From assembly GCA_016783995.1 (NCBI GenBank), contig JADHVN010000035.1, positions 1 through 11,908 of the forward strand: DNA of 11,908 nt. Reading direction: 5' to 3'. Of this stretch, positions 1-6,037 are shown in pieces (position 1 is the stretch's first letter; every line of letters begins with the position of its first letter). The notes below the pieces were generated by a model. It was given only the letters and a program-made list of their open reading frames with translations, did no database searches and was not told the DNA's origin. The DNA is from Actinomycetota bacterium (lineage in GTDB: Bacteria; Actinomycetota; Humimicrobiia; Humimicrobiales; Humimicrobiaceae). Position numbers and translations under genes: made by a program.

Positions 1-571
1 TCACTTTTTTTGCGACATCGCTATAGAACTGGGATTTATAAGCAGCTACTGCACTAAACTTCTTATCGTAATACTGGCTTATATCAACTATGAAACTGGG
101 CTTGAATTCATAATGAAGCATATAGTTAATTACTACATCCGGTCTGTAAGAGTCCAGCCCGGTTTTAAATTTTTCAAGTCCGGAAATAAAAATAGCATCT
201 TTTAATAACTTATAAGAGTTTTCATGATCCGGATGTCTGTCTCTCCAGAAAGGTATAAGGGCAAGCCCTGGCCTGTATTTCCTTATGGCACTTATTACTT
301 TCAGCCTGCTGTCATAATCATTTTTTATATTAGCATCTTCAAGTCCAAGATTTTCCCGTATATCCAATCCCAGTATTTTTGATGCTTCTTTTATTTCTTC
401 TTCCCTGGTTTTTAAATTACCATTGGTGGAGAGCTCGGCTCTGGTAAGATCTATTATTCCTGTCCTGTATCCCTTATCTTTTAACTTTAAAAGAAGTCCC
501 CCACAGCCCATTTCTGCATCATCCGGATGAGGGCTGAAAGCCAGGGCATCTATTCTAATTTTTTTTTCCAT
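1..571 (-). CDS. bshB: BshB-type N-acetylglucosaminyl-malate deacetylase (PIG-L/LmbE family), 3' end cut by window
   Basis: Zinc-dependent deacetylase expected to remove the acetyl group from GlcNAc-malate, the second step of bacillithiol synthesis in the cytoplasm. I translated it by hand from the ATG at 571-569; it stays open for 190 codons to the window edge, so the last few dozen residues are missing. Visible motifs are SPHPDDAEMG (residues 13-22) with the HPDD zinc/catalytic motif at 15-18, the LTRAELSTNG stretch (42-51) that resembles the BshB1 'LTEAELSSNG' segment, and DRHPDH (111-116), which supplies the second zinc histidine. A Shine-Dalgarno-like AAGGAAG lies just upstream. The start codon is 8 nt after the bshC stop, so the two genes form an operon. 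Other PIG-L deacetylases (for example mycothiol MshB) share the HPDD motif, but the neighbouring bshC makes BshB by far the best reading. Confidence 0.9.
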   Translation of the reverse strand, partial: MEKKIRIDALAFSPHPDDAEMGCGGLLLKLKDKGYRTGIIDLTRAELSTNGNLKTREEEIKEASKILGLDIRENLGLEDANIKNDYDSRLKVISAIRKYRPGLALIPFWRDRHPDHENSYKLLKDAIFISGLEKFKTGLDSYRPDVVINYMLHYEFKPSFIVDISQYYDKKFSAVAAYKSQFYSDVAKKV

Positions 572-579
572 TTTCTTCC

Positions 580-2244
580 TTAAATAATTTCTAAAAATTT
601 ATGCGGGAAATCCAGTGGTTTTACTGCAGAGTACAAATCATCTATAAAATCAAAGTCATATCTATTCAAATAACTGATTATATTAATTTCACGCTCCTGC
701 AAATTATTATCTGGAAAAATATTCGTATAAATTTTATTTATGCCTTCAACTATAAATTCATTCTGCCTTTTTAATTCGGAATATAGTTTTTTATTCAGAA
801 CCTTTATCTCCTTTTTTATATTCCTTTTAATTCTATCAAAAGAATTCGAAATATTCATTTCTAAATCTGAAAAACTTTTCTCTAATTTTTCAAGTCTTAT
901 TTGTATGTCACTTTCCAGATCCGGTATTAACTTTCCCAGATCTATTTTTAATTTTTTACTAACAATTTGCCTGATTATTTCTTCTCTGCTTGATTCCAAT
1001 TCTATATCTGTAATTTTTAACTTTATAAACAGTTTTTTTATTTTCTTTTCAACTATAGTCGAAGAAAATCTTGGATAAATAACCGGCATTTTTAAACCAT
1101 AAATATTATAAACAGGCTTTAACTGAGCAAAGTAACTTGATTCTCCGGGACCACAAATCGAGCATAATACCGGTAAAAGTTTGTCCTGAAGCAATGGTCT
1201 TAATATCACATTCAGGCTAATGGCAGAAGGTTTTTCTATCAGGAGATCCCAGAATTCTTTTTTGTCATACCTCTTATCTGAAATTTCAAATAAATTATCG
1301 CTATCAGAATATATCTTCTTCCTGATGCCATCAACACAATAGAAAAAATCAAGCGTTCCGGGTGTGGAACTTAGCTGACTGTGATAACCACATCTATTGA
1401 GTTTTTTACCCATGGAGTTTATTAAATGGCTTATCTGGTAATGTTTACTCATATCAAATTCCAGCAGATTGTAGGACAATTTTTTCAGTTCAACATCAGC
1501 AGGATCTATGATTACAAGACCATAACCGGAAAACATTCTTGTAATTATAGCTGAAAAAAAAGAAGAAACATTTATTTCTCCTTTAGTGTTAGAACAATTC
1601 TTTAAAGTATTCGCCAGAATATTTTTATAAAAATCCATTATTTCAGTTTTAAAGCTTGTAGAATGAAGAATACTTTCCAGTTTTTCAATTACCTCCTTAA
1701 ACCTGCTATCAGCAAGATAGATATCCGAATATCTGGTTTTTGGGTCAAAATCTGATAAATCCAGTTTGATATTTGTAATTTCCTTATTAATTACATTTAA
1801 ATTATCAATCTGGTTAAAACTATTATCATCCGATGCATTCCAGAAACATGGGATTATAGGTATTTTTAATTCTTTTTCAAAGTAACTGCTTACCTTTAAT
1901 ATGGTGAGTATTTTAAATATTATAAATATAGGCCCGGTTAAAAAACCGGGTTGCTGCCCTCCTATAATGACTGCTGATTTTGGACTTTTAAGTTTTTCTA
2001 TATTTTCTATAGTTTTCTGGCTGCAGCCAATATTTTTATTATAGTCCTTTAAAATATTATAAATTTTTGACCTGTTTTCTTTATCATAACCTGTCTTGAG
2101 GTCTGAAACCCTTTTTTTGTAACCACCTATGTTTCTGTAATCATACTGGTAATATTCACAAACATTTTTAAAATTAAAAATATAATCTCTAAACAGATCG
2201 TTATAATAAAATTTTTCAGTATTTATCCCTTTTGATTCAATCAT
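580..2244 (-). CDS. bshC: BshC, putative bacillithiol cysteine ligase
   Basis: BshC adds cysteine to GlcN-malate, the last step of bacillithiol synthesis; the family has a class-I aminoacyl-tRNA-synthetase-like fold followed by a coiled coil. I use the ATG at 2244-2242, giving 554 residues, close to the usual ~540. The frame stays open to 2457, but the extra 71 residues are hydrophobic junk unlike BshC and would run over the start of the divergent gene. Family motifs seen are GGQQPGFLTGP (95-105; family (T)GQQ(A/P)GLFTGP), PCFWNASDDNSF (132-143; family 'PVFWIAGEDHDF') and, further on, RPLLQDKLLPVL, GPGESSYFAQLKPVY and GLKMPVIYPR. A Lys/Glu-rich helical stretch fits the coiled coil. The usual His-Asp of 'EDHDF' reads Asn-Ser here, a non-conservative change in the active-site region. 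No clear Shine-Dalgarno precedes the start. It is first in an operon with bshB; bshA is not in the window. Confidence 0.9.
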   Translation of the reverse strand: MIESKGINTEKFYYNDLFRDYIFNFKNVCEYYQYDYRNIGGYKKRVSDLKTGYDKENRSKIYNILKDYNKNIGCSQKTIENIEKLKSPKSAVIIGGQQPGFLTGPIFIIFKILTILKVSSYFEKELKIPIIPCFWNASDDNSFNQIDNLNVINKEITNIKLDLSDFDPKTRYSDIYLADSRFKEVIEKLESILHSTSFKTEIMDFYKNILANTLKNCSNTKGEINVSSFFSAIITRMFSGYGLVIIDPADVELKKLSYNLLEFDMSKHYQISHLINSMGKKLNRCGYHSQLSSTPGTLDFFYCVDGIRKKIYSDSDNLFEISDKRYDKKEFWDLLIEKPSAISLNVILRPLLQDKLLPVLCSICGPGESSYFAQLKPVYNIYGLKMPVIYPRFSSTIVEKKIKKLFIKLKITDIELESSREEIIRQIVSKKLKIDLGKLIPDLESDIQIRLEKLEKSFSDLEMNISNSFDRIKRNIKKEIKVLNKKLYSELKRQNEFIVEGINKIYTNIFPDNNLQEREINIISYLNRYDFDFIDDLYSAVKPLDFPHKFLEII

Positions 2245-2332
2245 TAGAATATAAATATTTATGAAATAAAAAACTAAACTGTATAATATTTTACATAATA
2301 TCGTATAATTATCCAGGCATATAAATATTACT
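2245..2332. promoter_or_regulatory. Divergent promoter region between bshC and the nifU-mnmA fusion
   Basis: This 88-bp, strongly AT-rich spacer separates two start codons that face away from each other. On the plus strand TATAAT occurs at 2282-2287 and 2304-2309 as possible -10 boxes, the first with a weak TTATGA 17 nt upstream. The minus strand also carries several TATA-like hexamers. Neither start codon has a recognisable Shine-Dalgarno sequence, so one or both transcripts may have a very short or absent 5' leader. Exact promoters cannot be fixed by reading alone. Confidence 0.45.
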
Positions 2333-3802
2333 ATGAAAAATTTAAATTCTAATTTAATTCTACATTTTGAAAAGCCACATAATATCGGAGAAATATCCTT
2401 CCCCGATGCGGTCGGAAAAAGTGATGGGCCTGAATGTCCCGGTAATATAATATTCACGGCAAGAATAAATAAAAATATAATCAGAGATATAAAATTTAAG
2501 GCATCCGGCTGCAGTTATACAATTGCTGCAGCAAGTTATCTTACAACCCTGGCTAAAAATAAAGATATCCTCAAATCTACTCTAATAACTGGAAAAGAAT
2601 TAGAAAAATATCTGGGAAAATTTCCTGAAGAGAAAAAGCCTGTTCTTGATGCGGCTATAAATACTCTGCAAAATTTAATTAGCGACTATATTTCAAAATC
2701 CCACACTGAAAATATTTATAAAAAAAAGAATAAAAAAGTTGCAGTAGCCATGAGTGGAGGAATTGACAGTTCTATGGCTGCAAAAATCTTAAAGGATAAT
2801 GGCTGGGAAATAATCGGGGTTACCATGAAATTACTTCCTTATGATTTTGGCTGGAAAGATGGCGCCAAAACCTGCTGTTCCCGTAAAGATATTAAAGCCG
2901 CAAGAAAAGTATCGCTTAAACTGAATATTCCACATGTTGTAATAAATCTTATCCGGCCATTTGAGGAAAATATAATTAATTCTTTCTGTTTAGAATACCA
3001 ACATGGGCGCACTCCCAATCCCTGTGTGGAATGTAATAAATATATTAAATTTGGAGTACTTTTAGAAAAAATAAAAACTCTTGGCGCCAGCTTTTTAGCT
3101 ACAGGTCATTACTGCAGGATTGAAAAATCGCCTGTTTCAGTATTATATGAAATTAAAAAAGGACTTGATAAAAGCAAAGACCAGAGTTACGTGTTATGGA
3201 AACTCAATCAGGATCAGATATCACAAATTAAAACACCTATAGGAATGTTCTCTAAAGATGATGTAAGAAAGAAGACAAATAGTATTTTTCCGTTTTTAGA
3301 AAAGAAAAGGGAGAGCCAGGATATATGTTTTATACCAGAGGATAATTTTCATTCATTTTTAGCATCAAAACTTAAAAACATAAAAGAAGGAGCCATCATA
3401 AACACCAATGGTAAAAATATCGGAACACATAAAGGATATCCTTTTTATACCATTGGCCAGAGAAAAGGCCTGGGTATAAGTCATTCAAAACCACTTTATG
3501 TAAAAGAAATAATACCGGAAAAAAACATTATCATAACGGGTGAGGAAAAAGATATAATGCAAAAATCACTAAAAGTTAAAAATACTAATTTTATTTCCGG
3601 TAACCTCCCAGGAAATAATTTTAAAGCAATGGTTAAAATAAGATATAATTTTAAAGAAACTTCTGCTGAAATTAAAATTGAAGATAAAGAAACAGCTACT
3701 ATAATTTTCGATAAACCTCAGAAAGCTATTACGCCAGGGCAATCAGCAGTTTTCTACACTGGCGACACTCTAATAGGAGGCGGGGTAATTATAAAATCCT
3801 AA
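2333..3802 (+). CDS. mnmA: Fusion of IscU/NifU-like scaffold domain and tRNA 2-thiouridylase MnmA
   Basis: MnmA activates U34 of certain tRNAs with ATP and inserts sulfur, giving 2-thiouridine. Residues ~135-489 are a complete MnmA: the PP-loop SGGIDSS (141-147), TCCSRKD (180-186), GRTPNPCVECN (225-235) with catalytic C231 plus C234, SQDICF (328-333) with the second catalytic C332, and TIGQRKGLG (373-381). Residues ~8-120 are not part of MnmA. They resemble the IscU/NifU N-terminal scaffold: HFEKPHNIG (11-19; family 'HxxNPRNxG'), GPECPGN (32-38; family 'GxxCGD'), IKFKASGCSYTIAAASY (53-69; family 'FKTFGCGSAIASSS') and LDAAINTLQNLISDY (105-119). Two of three scaffold cysteines remain (C35, C60); the third ('HCS/HCA') reads KPV (102-104). 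There is no stop or frameshift between the parts, only a Lys-rich linker (~121-136). No clear Shine-Dalgarno is present. The 3' end overlaps the next gene tail to tail by 4 bp. MnmA is certain; what the added domain does is inference. Confidence 0.93.
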   Translation: MKNLNSNLILHFEKPHNIGEISFPDAVGKSDGPECPGNIIFTARINKNIIRDIKFKASGCSYTIAAASYLTTLAKNKDILKSTLITGKELEKYLGKFPEEKKPVLDAAINTLQNLISDYISKSHTENIYKKKNKKVAVAMSGGIDSSMAAKILKDNGWEIIGVTMKLLPYDFGWKDGAKTCCSRKDIKAARKVSLKLNIPHVVINLIRPFEENIINSFCLEYQHGRTPNPCVECNKYIKFGVLLEKIKTLGASFLATGHYCRIEKSPVSVLYEIKKGLDKSKDQSYVLWKLNQDQISQIKTPIGMFSKDDVRKKTNSIFPFLEKKRESQDICFIPEDNFHSFLASKLKNIKEGAIINTNGKNIGTHKGYPFYTIGQRKGLGISHSKPLYVKEIIPEKNIIITGEEKDIMQKSLKVKNTNFISGNLPGNNFKAMVKIRYNFKETSAEIKIEDKETATIIFDKPQKAITPGQSAVFYTGDTLIGGGVIIKS

Positions 3803-4074
3803 TCTTCTATTCCCCAGTACTCCTCTGCTTCTTCTTCCATCTTTATAAGCCTGTCATAATAGTCTGGAAACTCATTTAAATGAGCTAAAGCAATTTTACC
3901 TGTTGTTAAAGGATCATCATTAGAAACATTGGTATTAGAATCAACTTTTCCATGCTCCAGTTCAACATCCATTCCTACTCTGAATTGTTCCACATCAAAT
4001 TTGGACCAGCCAATTCCGAGCTCTTCCCCAATTTTTATTGCCTCTTCATCAGTAAAATGTTTTTTAACAGTCAT
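3799..4074 (-). CDS. Small acidic protein of the DUF5661 type, function unknown
   Basis: A 91-residue soluble, acidic protein with no signal peptide or membrane segment. From memory it matches the DUF5661 pattern: an N-terminal TDEEAIKIGEELGI (8-21), then SKFDVEQFRVGMDVELEHG (24-42), a TNVSNDDPLTTGKIALAHL core and an ending NEFPDYYDRLIKMEEEAE. The highly patterned HG...NDDP...HLNEFPDYY arrangement suggests a conserved site, but no activity is known to me. The start at 4074 is supported by AAGGAG six bases upstream. Its stop codon overlaps the end of the mnmA fusion on the other strand by 4 bp. It is a monocistronic gene: nothing else reads leftward next to it. Confidence 0.85.
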   Translation of the reverse strand: MTVKKHFTDEEAIKIGEELGIGWSKFDVEQFRVGMDVELEHGKVDSNTNVSNDDPLTTGKIALAHLNEFPDYYDRLIKMEEEAEEYWGIED

Positions 4075-4212
4075 TTACTACTCCTTTTCAACTTAAATTT
4101 TTCTACCAATATCTACTTATATAATTTTATATAAAATTATAAAAGAATTTGATATTAATTTAAAGATTTCTTAAAAATTAGTTAAAAATTTCAAAAATTT
4201 TCAAAATTACTA

Positions 4213-4241
4213 TTGACATAGATATTATTATTTGATATATT
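4213..4241 (+). promoter_or_regulatory. Near-consensus sigma70/sigmaA promoter
   Basis: A perfect -35 box TTGACA (4213-4218) is followed after exactly 17 nt by TATATT (4236-4241). The expected start of transcription is about 4248. No open reading frame with a ribosome binding site follows; instead there is a structured segment ending in a terminator. It is the best promoter by eye in the window. Confidence 0.75.
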
Positions 4242-4247
4242 CTTAAC

Positions 4248-4421
4248 ATCCTTAGGACAGGAGGTAACTTTTAGAAGTAACTGAAATTTACAGACGAAAG
4301 AATGTATAAAGTAAGTTAAATTTCGAAAAAGAACCTGAGAAAAGTTCTAGGGGAGCTACCCCAAGATTTTGAGTAGCCTAAAGCGAGAGCAATGGTAAAA
4401 GATAACTTGGGGTTTCTTTTT
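4248..4421 (+). ncRNA. Structured non-coding RNA or leader of unknown class
   Basis: About 174 nt lie between a strong promoter and an intrinsic terminator, without a plausible coding sequence. Helices found by eye are ACTT/AAGT around a TTAG loop (about 4268-4279), GAAATTTA 4283-4290 with TAAATTTC 4317-4324 enclosing TACA/TGTA (4289-4292/4303-4306, sharing two bases with the outer helix), AGAAC/GTTCT (4330-4334/4344-4348), and a long 3' hairpin whose base is ACCCCAAG 4358-4365 with CTTGGGGT 4406-4413. The CCCC at 4359-4362 can pair instead with GGGG at 4350-4353, so there are two mutually exclusive folds, as in riboswitches and attenuators. I could not match it to T-box, SAM, TPP, FMN, cobalamin, M-box, c-di-GMP, c-di-AMP or THF consensus elements, nor to 6S, SRP, tmRNA or RNase P RNA. 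It may be a free-standing small RNA or a terminated leader of ilvE. Confidence 0.5.
4358..4421 (+). terminator. Intrinsic terminator with elaborate stem
   Basis: The base stem ACCCCAAG (4358-4365) with CTTGGGGT (4406-4413) is 8 bp and GC-rich, and is followed directly by a T-rich tract through 4421. Inside it, TTTT/AAAA (4367-4370/4397-4400), GCC/GGT and a GC-GAGA-GC tetraloop hairpin (4383-4390) can stack, so this is longer than a minimal terminator. It ends the transcript from the 4213 promoter, about 360 bp before ilvE. Confidence 0.75.
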
Positions 4422-4482
4422 GCTTTATTTTAATCCCGCAAGTCTATAAATAAACTATTCAACCCATTAAATTCTATAATTT

Positions 4483-4510
4483 TTTACAGTGGTAATTTTT
4501 TCTATACAAT
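4483..4510 (+). promoter_or_regulatory. Putative promoter of the ilvE leader
   Basis: TTTACA (4483-4488) and TACAAT (4505-4510) are separated by 16 nt; each matches the consensus at five of six positions. A second TATAAT lies at 4524-4529 without a good -35. Transcription from here would give ilvE an untranslated leader of about 265 nt. Confidence 0.5.
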
Positions 4511-4516
4511 GAATTA

Positions 4517-4781
4517 CTTGATATATAATTAAATCTTCTTATAAGTAAAATAAATCAACTAAAAAATATTAATTTAGAGAATAAGGATAAGATAAGAGTC
4601 CCTATTAAACCCAAGCCTTATCATCCTTGGAGAGGTAAAATGAAAGGCAGAGGAGTGCTAGCTACTAGAATATAAAAGAGGACATTTCTAATAGGCTGTA
4701 ACAGAAATTGAACTATCAATTGCAAAATGAAATTAAAATAAGTACAATATTACAAATTAAAATCTAAAAAAAGAGGAAATT
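4517..4781 (+). promoter_or_regulatory. Long 5' leader of ilvE with hairpin and possible leader peptide
   Basis: The leader contains a 12-bp stem with a two-base bulge: AAGGAT/ATCCTT (4583-4588/4623-4628) and GATAAG/CTTATC (4591-4596/4617-4622), with a 20-nt loop. Within it CCAAG (4611-4615) can instead pair with CTTGG (4626-4630). Immediately after, GGAGAGG (4629-4635) precedes an ATG at 4640 that opens an 11-codon frame, MKGRGVLATRI, ending at 4675. A smaller AATTG/CAATT hairpin lies further down. I see no terminator-like U-run before ilvE and no T-box sequence. The length and structure suggest regulation of ilvE, but the mechanism is inference. Confidence 0.4.
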
Positions 4782-5702
4782 ATGGCTAACCCTAAATATG
4801 CTTTTTTTGAAGGGAAAATAGTACCAATTGATCAGGCAAAGATAGATATCAGAACTAATGCTCTACAGTATGGCACCGGGGTTTTTGAAGGAATCAGAAG
4901 TTACTGGAATGAAAAGACCAAAATAAGTTATGTTTTTAGAATGGAAGACCATTACAGGAGACTCATTATCAATTCCGGGATAATGATGATAGAAATAAAA
5001 TATTCTATAAAAGAACTTTGCGATATAACCATCGAATTATTAAAAAAAGAAATGTACACTGAAGACTGTTATATAAGACCATTTGCTTATAATAGTGGAC
5101 TGGATATAGGACCCAAATTAATCGGTAACAAGCAGAATCTTTTTATATATTCTATACCTCTTGGAGAATATCTGGATACCAGCAGAGCAATAAGTGTCTG
5201 CATTTCTTCGTGGGAACGTATTTCAGACAATGCTATACCTCCACGCGCAAAAATATCTGGTTCATACGTTAATGCTGCCCTGCAAAAGACAGAGGCATTG
5301 CTGAACGGCTTTGATGAAGCACTGGTCCTAACAGCTGATGGAAAACACGTGAGTGAAGGAAGCGCTATGAATGTTTTTATGGTTAAGAACGGTACTTTGA
5401 TTACTCCTCCGGTAACTGATGATATATTAGAAGGAATTACCAGAGATACAGTAATAAAGCTGGCTAGAGAAGATGAAAATATTAAAGTTATAGAAAGATC
5501 AATAGACAGGACTGAACTATATACTTCGGATGAGCTATTCTTCTGTGGAACAGGAGCTCAAATTTCTCCTATAGGTTATGTTGACAAGCGTCCTGTTGGT
5601 AATGGAGAAATGGGGCCGATTACAAAAAGGCTGCAGGACCTTTATTTCCGGCTAGTAAAAAATGAGGTTAGCAAATACTCCGATTGGTGCCAGAAAGTAT
5701 AA
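4782..5702 (+). CDS. ilvE: Branched-chain amino acid aminotransferase (fold-type IV PLP enzyme)
   Basis: Catalyses the reversible transamination between leucine, isoleucine or valine and 2-oxoglutarate, the last step of branched-chain amino acid synthesis, in the cytoplasm. The 306 residues match the usual IlvE length. Family marks are FFEGKIVPIDQAKI near the N-terminus, YGTGVFEGIRSY (30-41), RPFAYNS (99-105), IPPRAKISGSYVNA (152-165) with the PLP-binding Lys at 157, LTADGKHVSEGSAMNVF (183-199) with the conserved Glu at 192, ITPPVTDDILEGITRD, and GTGAQISPIGYVD. D-amino-acid transaminase and aminodeoxychorismate lyase share this fold, but the N-terminal block and the RxxxYxTxxFEGIR-like region favour IlvE. 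AGAGGA sits just upstream of the ATG, supporting the start. It is preceded by an unusually long, structured leader and stands alone on its strand. Confidence 0.93.
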   Translation: MANPKYAFFEGKIVPIDQAKIDIRTNALQYGTGVFEGIRSYWNEKTKISYVFRMEDHYRRLIINSGIMMIEIKYSIKELCDITIELLKKEMYTEDCYIRPFAYNSGLDIGPKLIGNKQNLFIYSIPLGEYLDTSRAISVCISSWERISDNAIPPRAKISGSYVNAALQKTEALLNGFDEALVLTADGKHVSEGSAMNVFMVKNGTLITPPVTDDILEGITRDTVIKLAREDENIKVIERSIDRTELYTSDELFFCGTGAQISPIGYVDKRPVGNGEMGPITKRLQDLYFRLVKNEVSKYSDWCQKV

Positions 5703-5758
5703 ATACAGAATCCTTAATTAACTGTATAAATATTTGAACAATTATCATCTAACATCAA

Positions 5759-5911
5759 TTATTTGGCATTGATTTGCTTTAATTCAATCAATATTTCCTT
5801 TAAAAGAGTTAATTGAAGTCTTCTGAAATCAATATCGCTTGAAAGCTTTGTCCATCTTCTTGGATTATCCTCAGGAATATATTTATCAAGTTCTGATAGT
5901 ATATCTGCCAT
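5759..5911 (-). CDS. Small 50-residue hypothetical protein
   Basis: A short frame from ATG 5911-5909 to a TAA at 5761-5759, preceded by AAAGGAAG eight or so bases upstream, which is a good ribosome binding site. The peptide begins MADILSELDKYIPEDNPRRW and continues through a TKLSSDIDFRRLQLTLLKEI segment into an amphipathic Leu/Ile/Lys helix that ends in NAK. It is soluble, with no membrane segment or cysteines. I do not recognise a family. The spaced hydrophobic pattern in the second half (Leu, Ile every three or four residues) suggests a helix for self-association or partner binding. It sits between ilvE (convergent, 56 bp away) and the tRNA-Gly. The codons look native, and a promoter can be drawn upstream. 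Confidence 0.6.
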   Translation of the reverse strand: MADILSELDKYIPEDNPRRWTKLSSDIDFRRLQLTLLKEILIELKQINAK

Positions 5912-5961
5912 ATTATTCTTCCTTTCTTAAGAACTCAACTTATAAACCACTATTCAATTAT

Positions 5962-5991
5962 AATATACCCATTAATATAAAAAAAAGTAAA
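5962..5991 (-). promoter_or_regulatory. Putative promoter for the 50-residue small ORF
   Basis: Read on the minus strand, TTTACT (5991-5986) and TATATT (5967-5962) are 18 nt apart, with an overlapping TATAAT slightly downstream. This would start transcription about 40 nt ahead of the small ORF. The whole area is AT-rich, so chance matches are likely. Confidence 0.35.
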
Positions 5992-6037
5992 ATTAATTAA
6001 TAAATATAATTACTTTCGTAACAAATGATTCTTTTAA

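Noticed and set aside
2245..2457. Upstream extension of bshC to an ATG at 2457
   Set aside because: The added 71 residues do not resemble BshC, would cross the divergent promoter region and the start of the nifU-mnmA fusion, and make the protein longer than its family.
3952..4134. Rightward 60-codon frame
   Set aside because: It lies over the DUF5661 gene on the other strand, has no ribosome binding site and reads as low-complexity Phe/Asn/Leu.
4383..4390. GC-GAGA-GC tetraloop as evidence for a THF riboswitch
   Set aside because: It is a common hairpin cap and the flanking conserved THF sequence is missing.
4213..4781. T-box or other known riboswitch upstream of ilvE
   Set aside because: The invariant T-box sequence and the conserved cores of the SAM, TPP, FMN, cobalamin, M-box, c-di-GMP, c-di-AMP and THF classes are not visible. 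A partial likeness to the THF riboswitch (GC-GNRA-GC then GGTAAA) was too weak to use.
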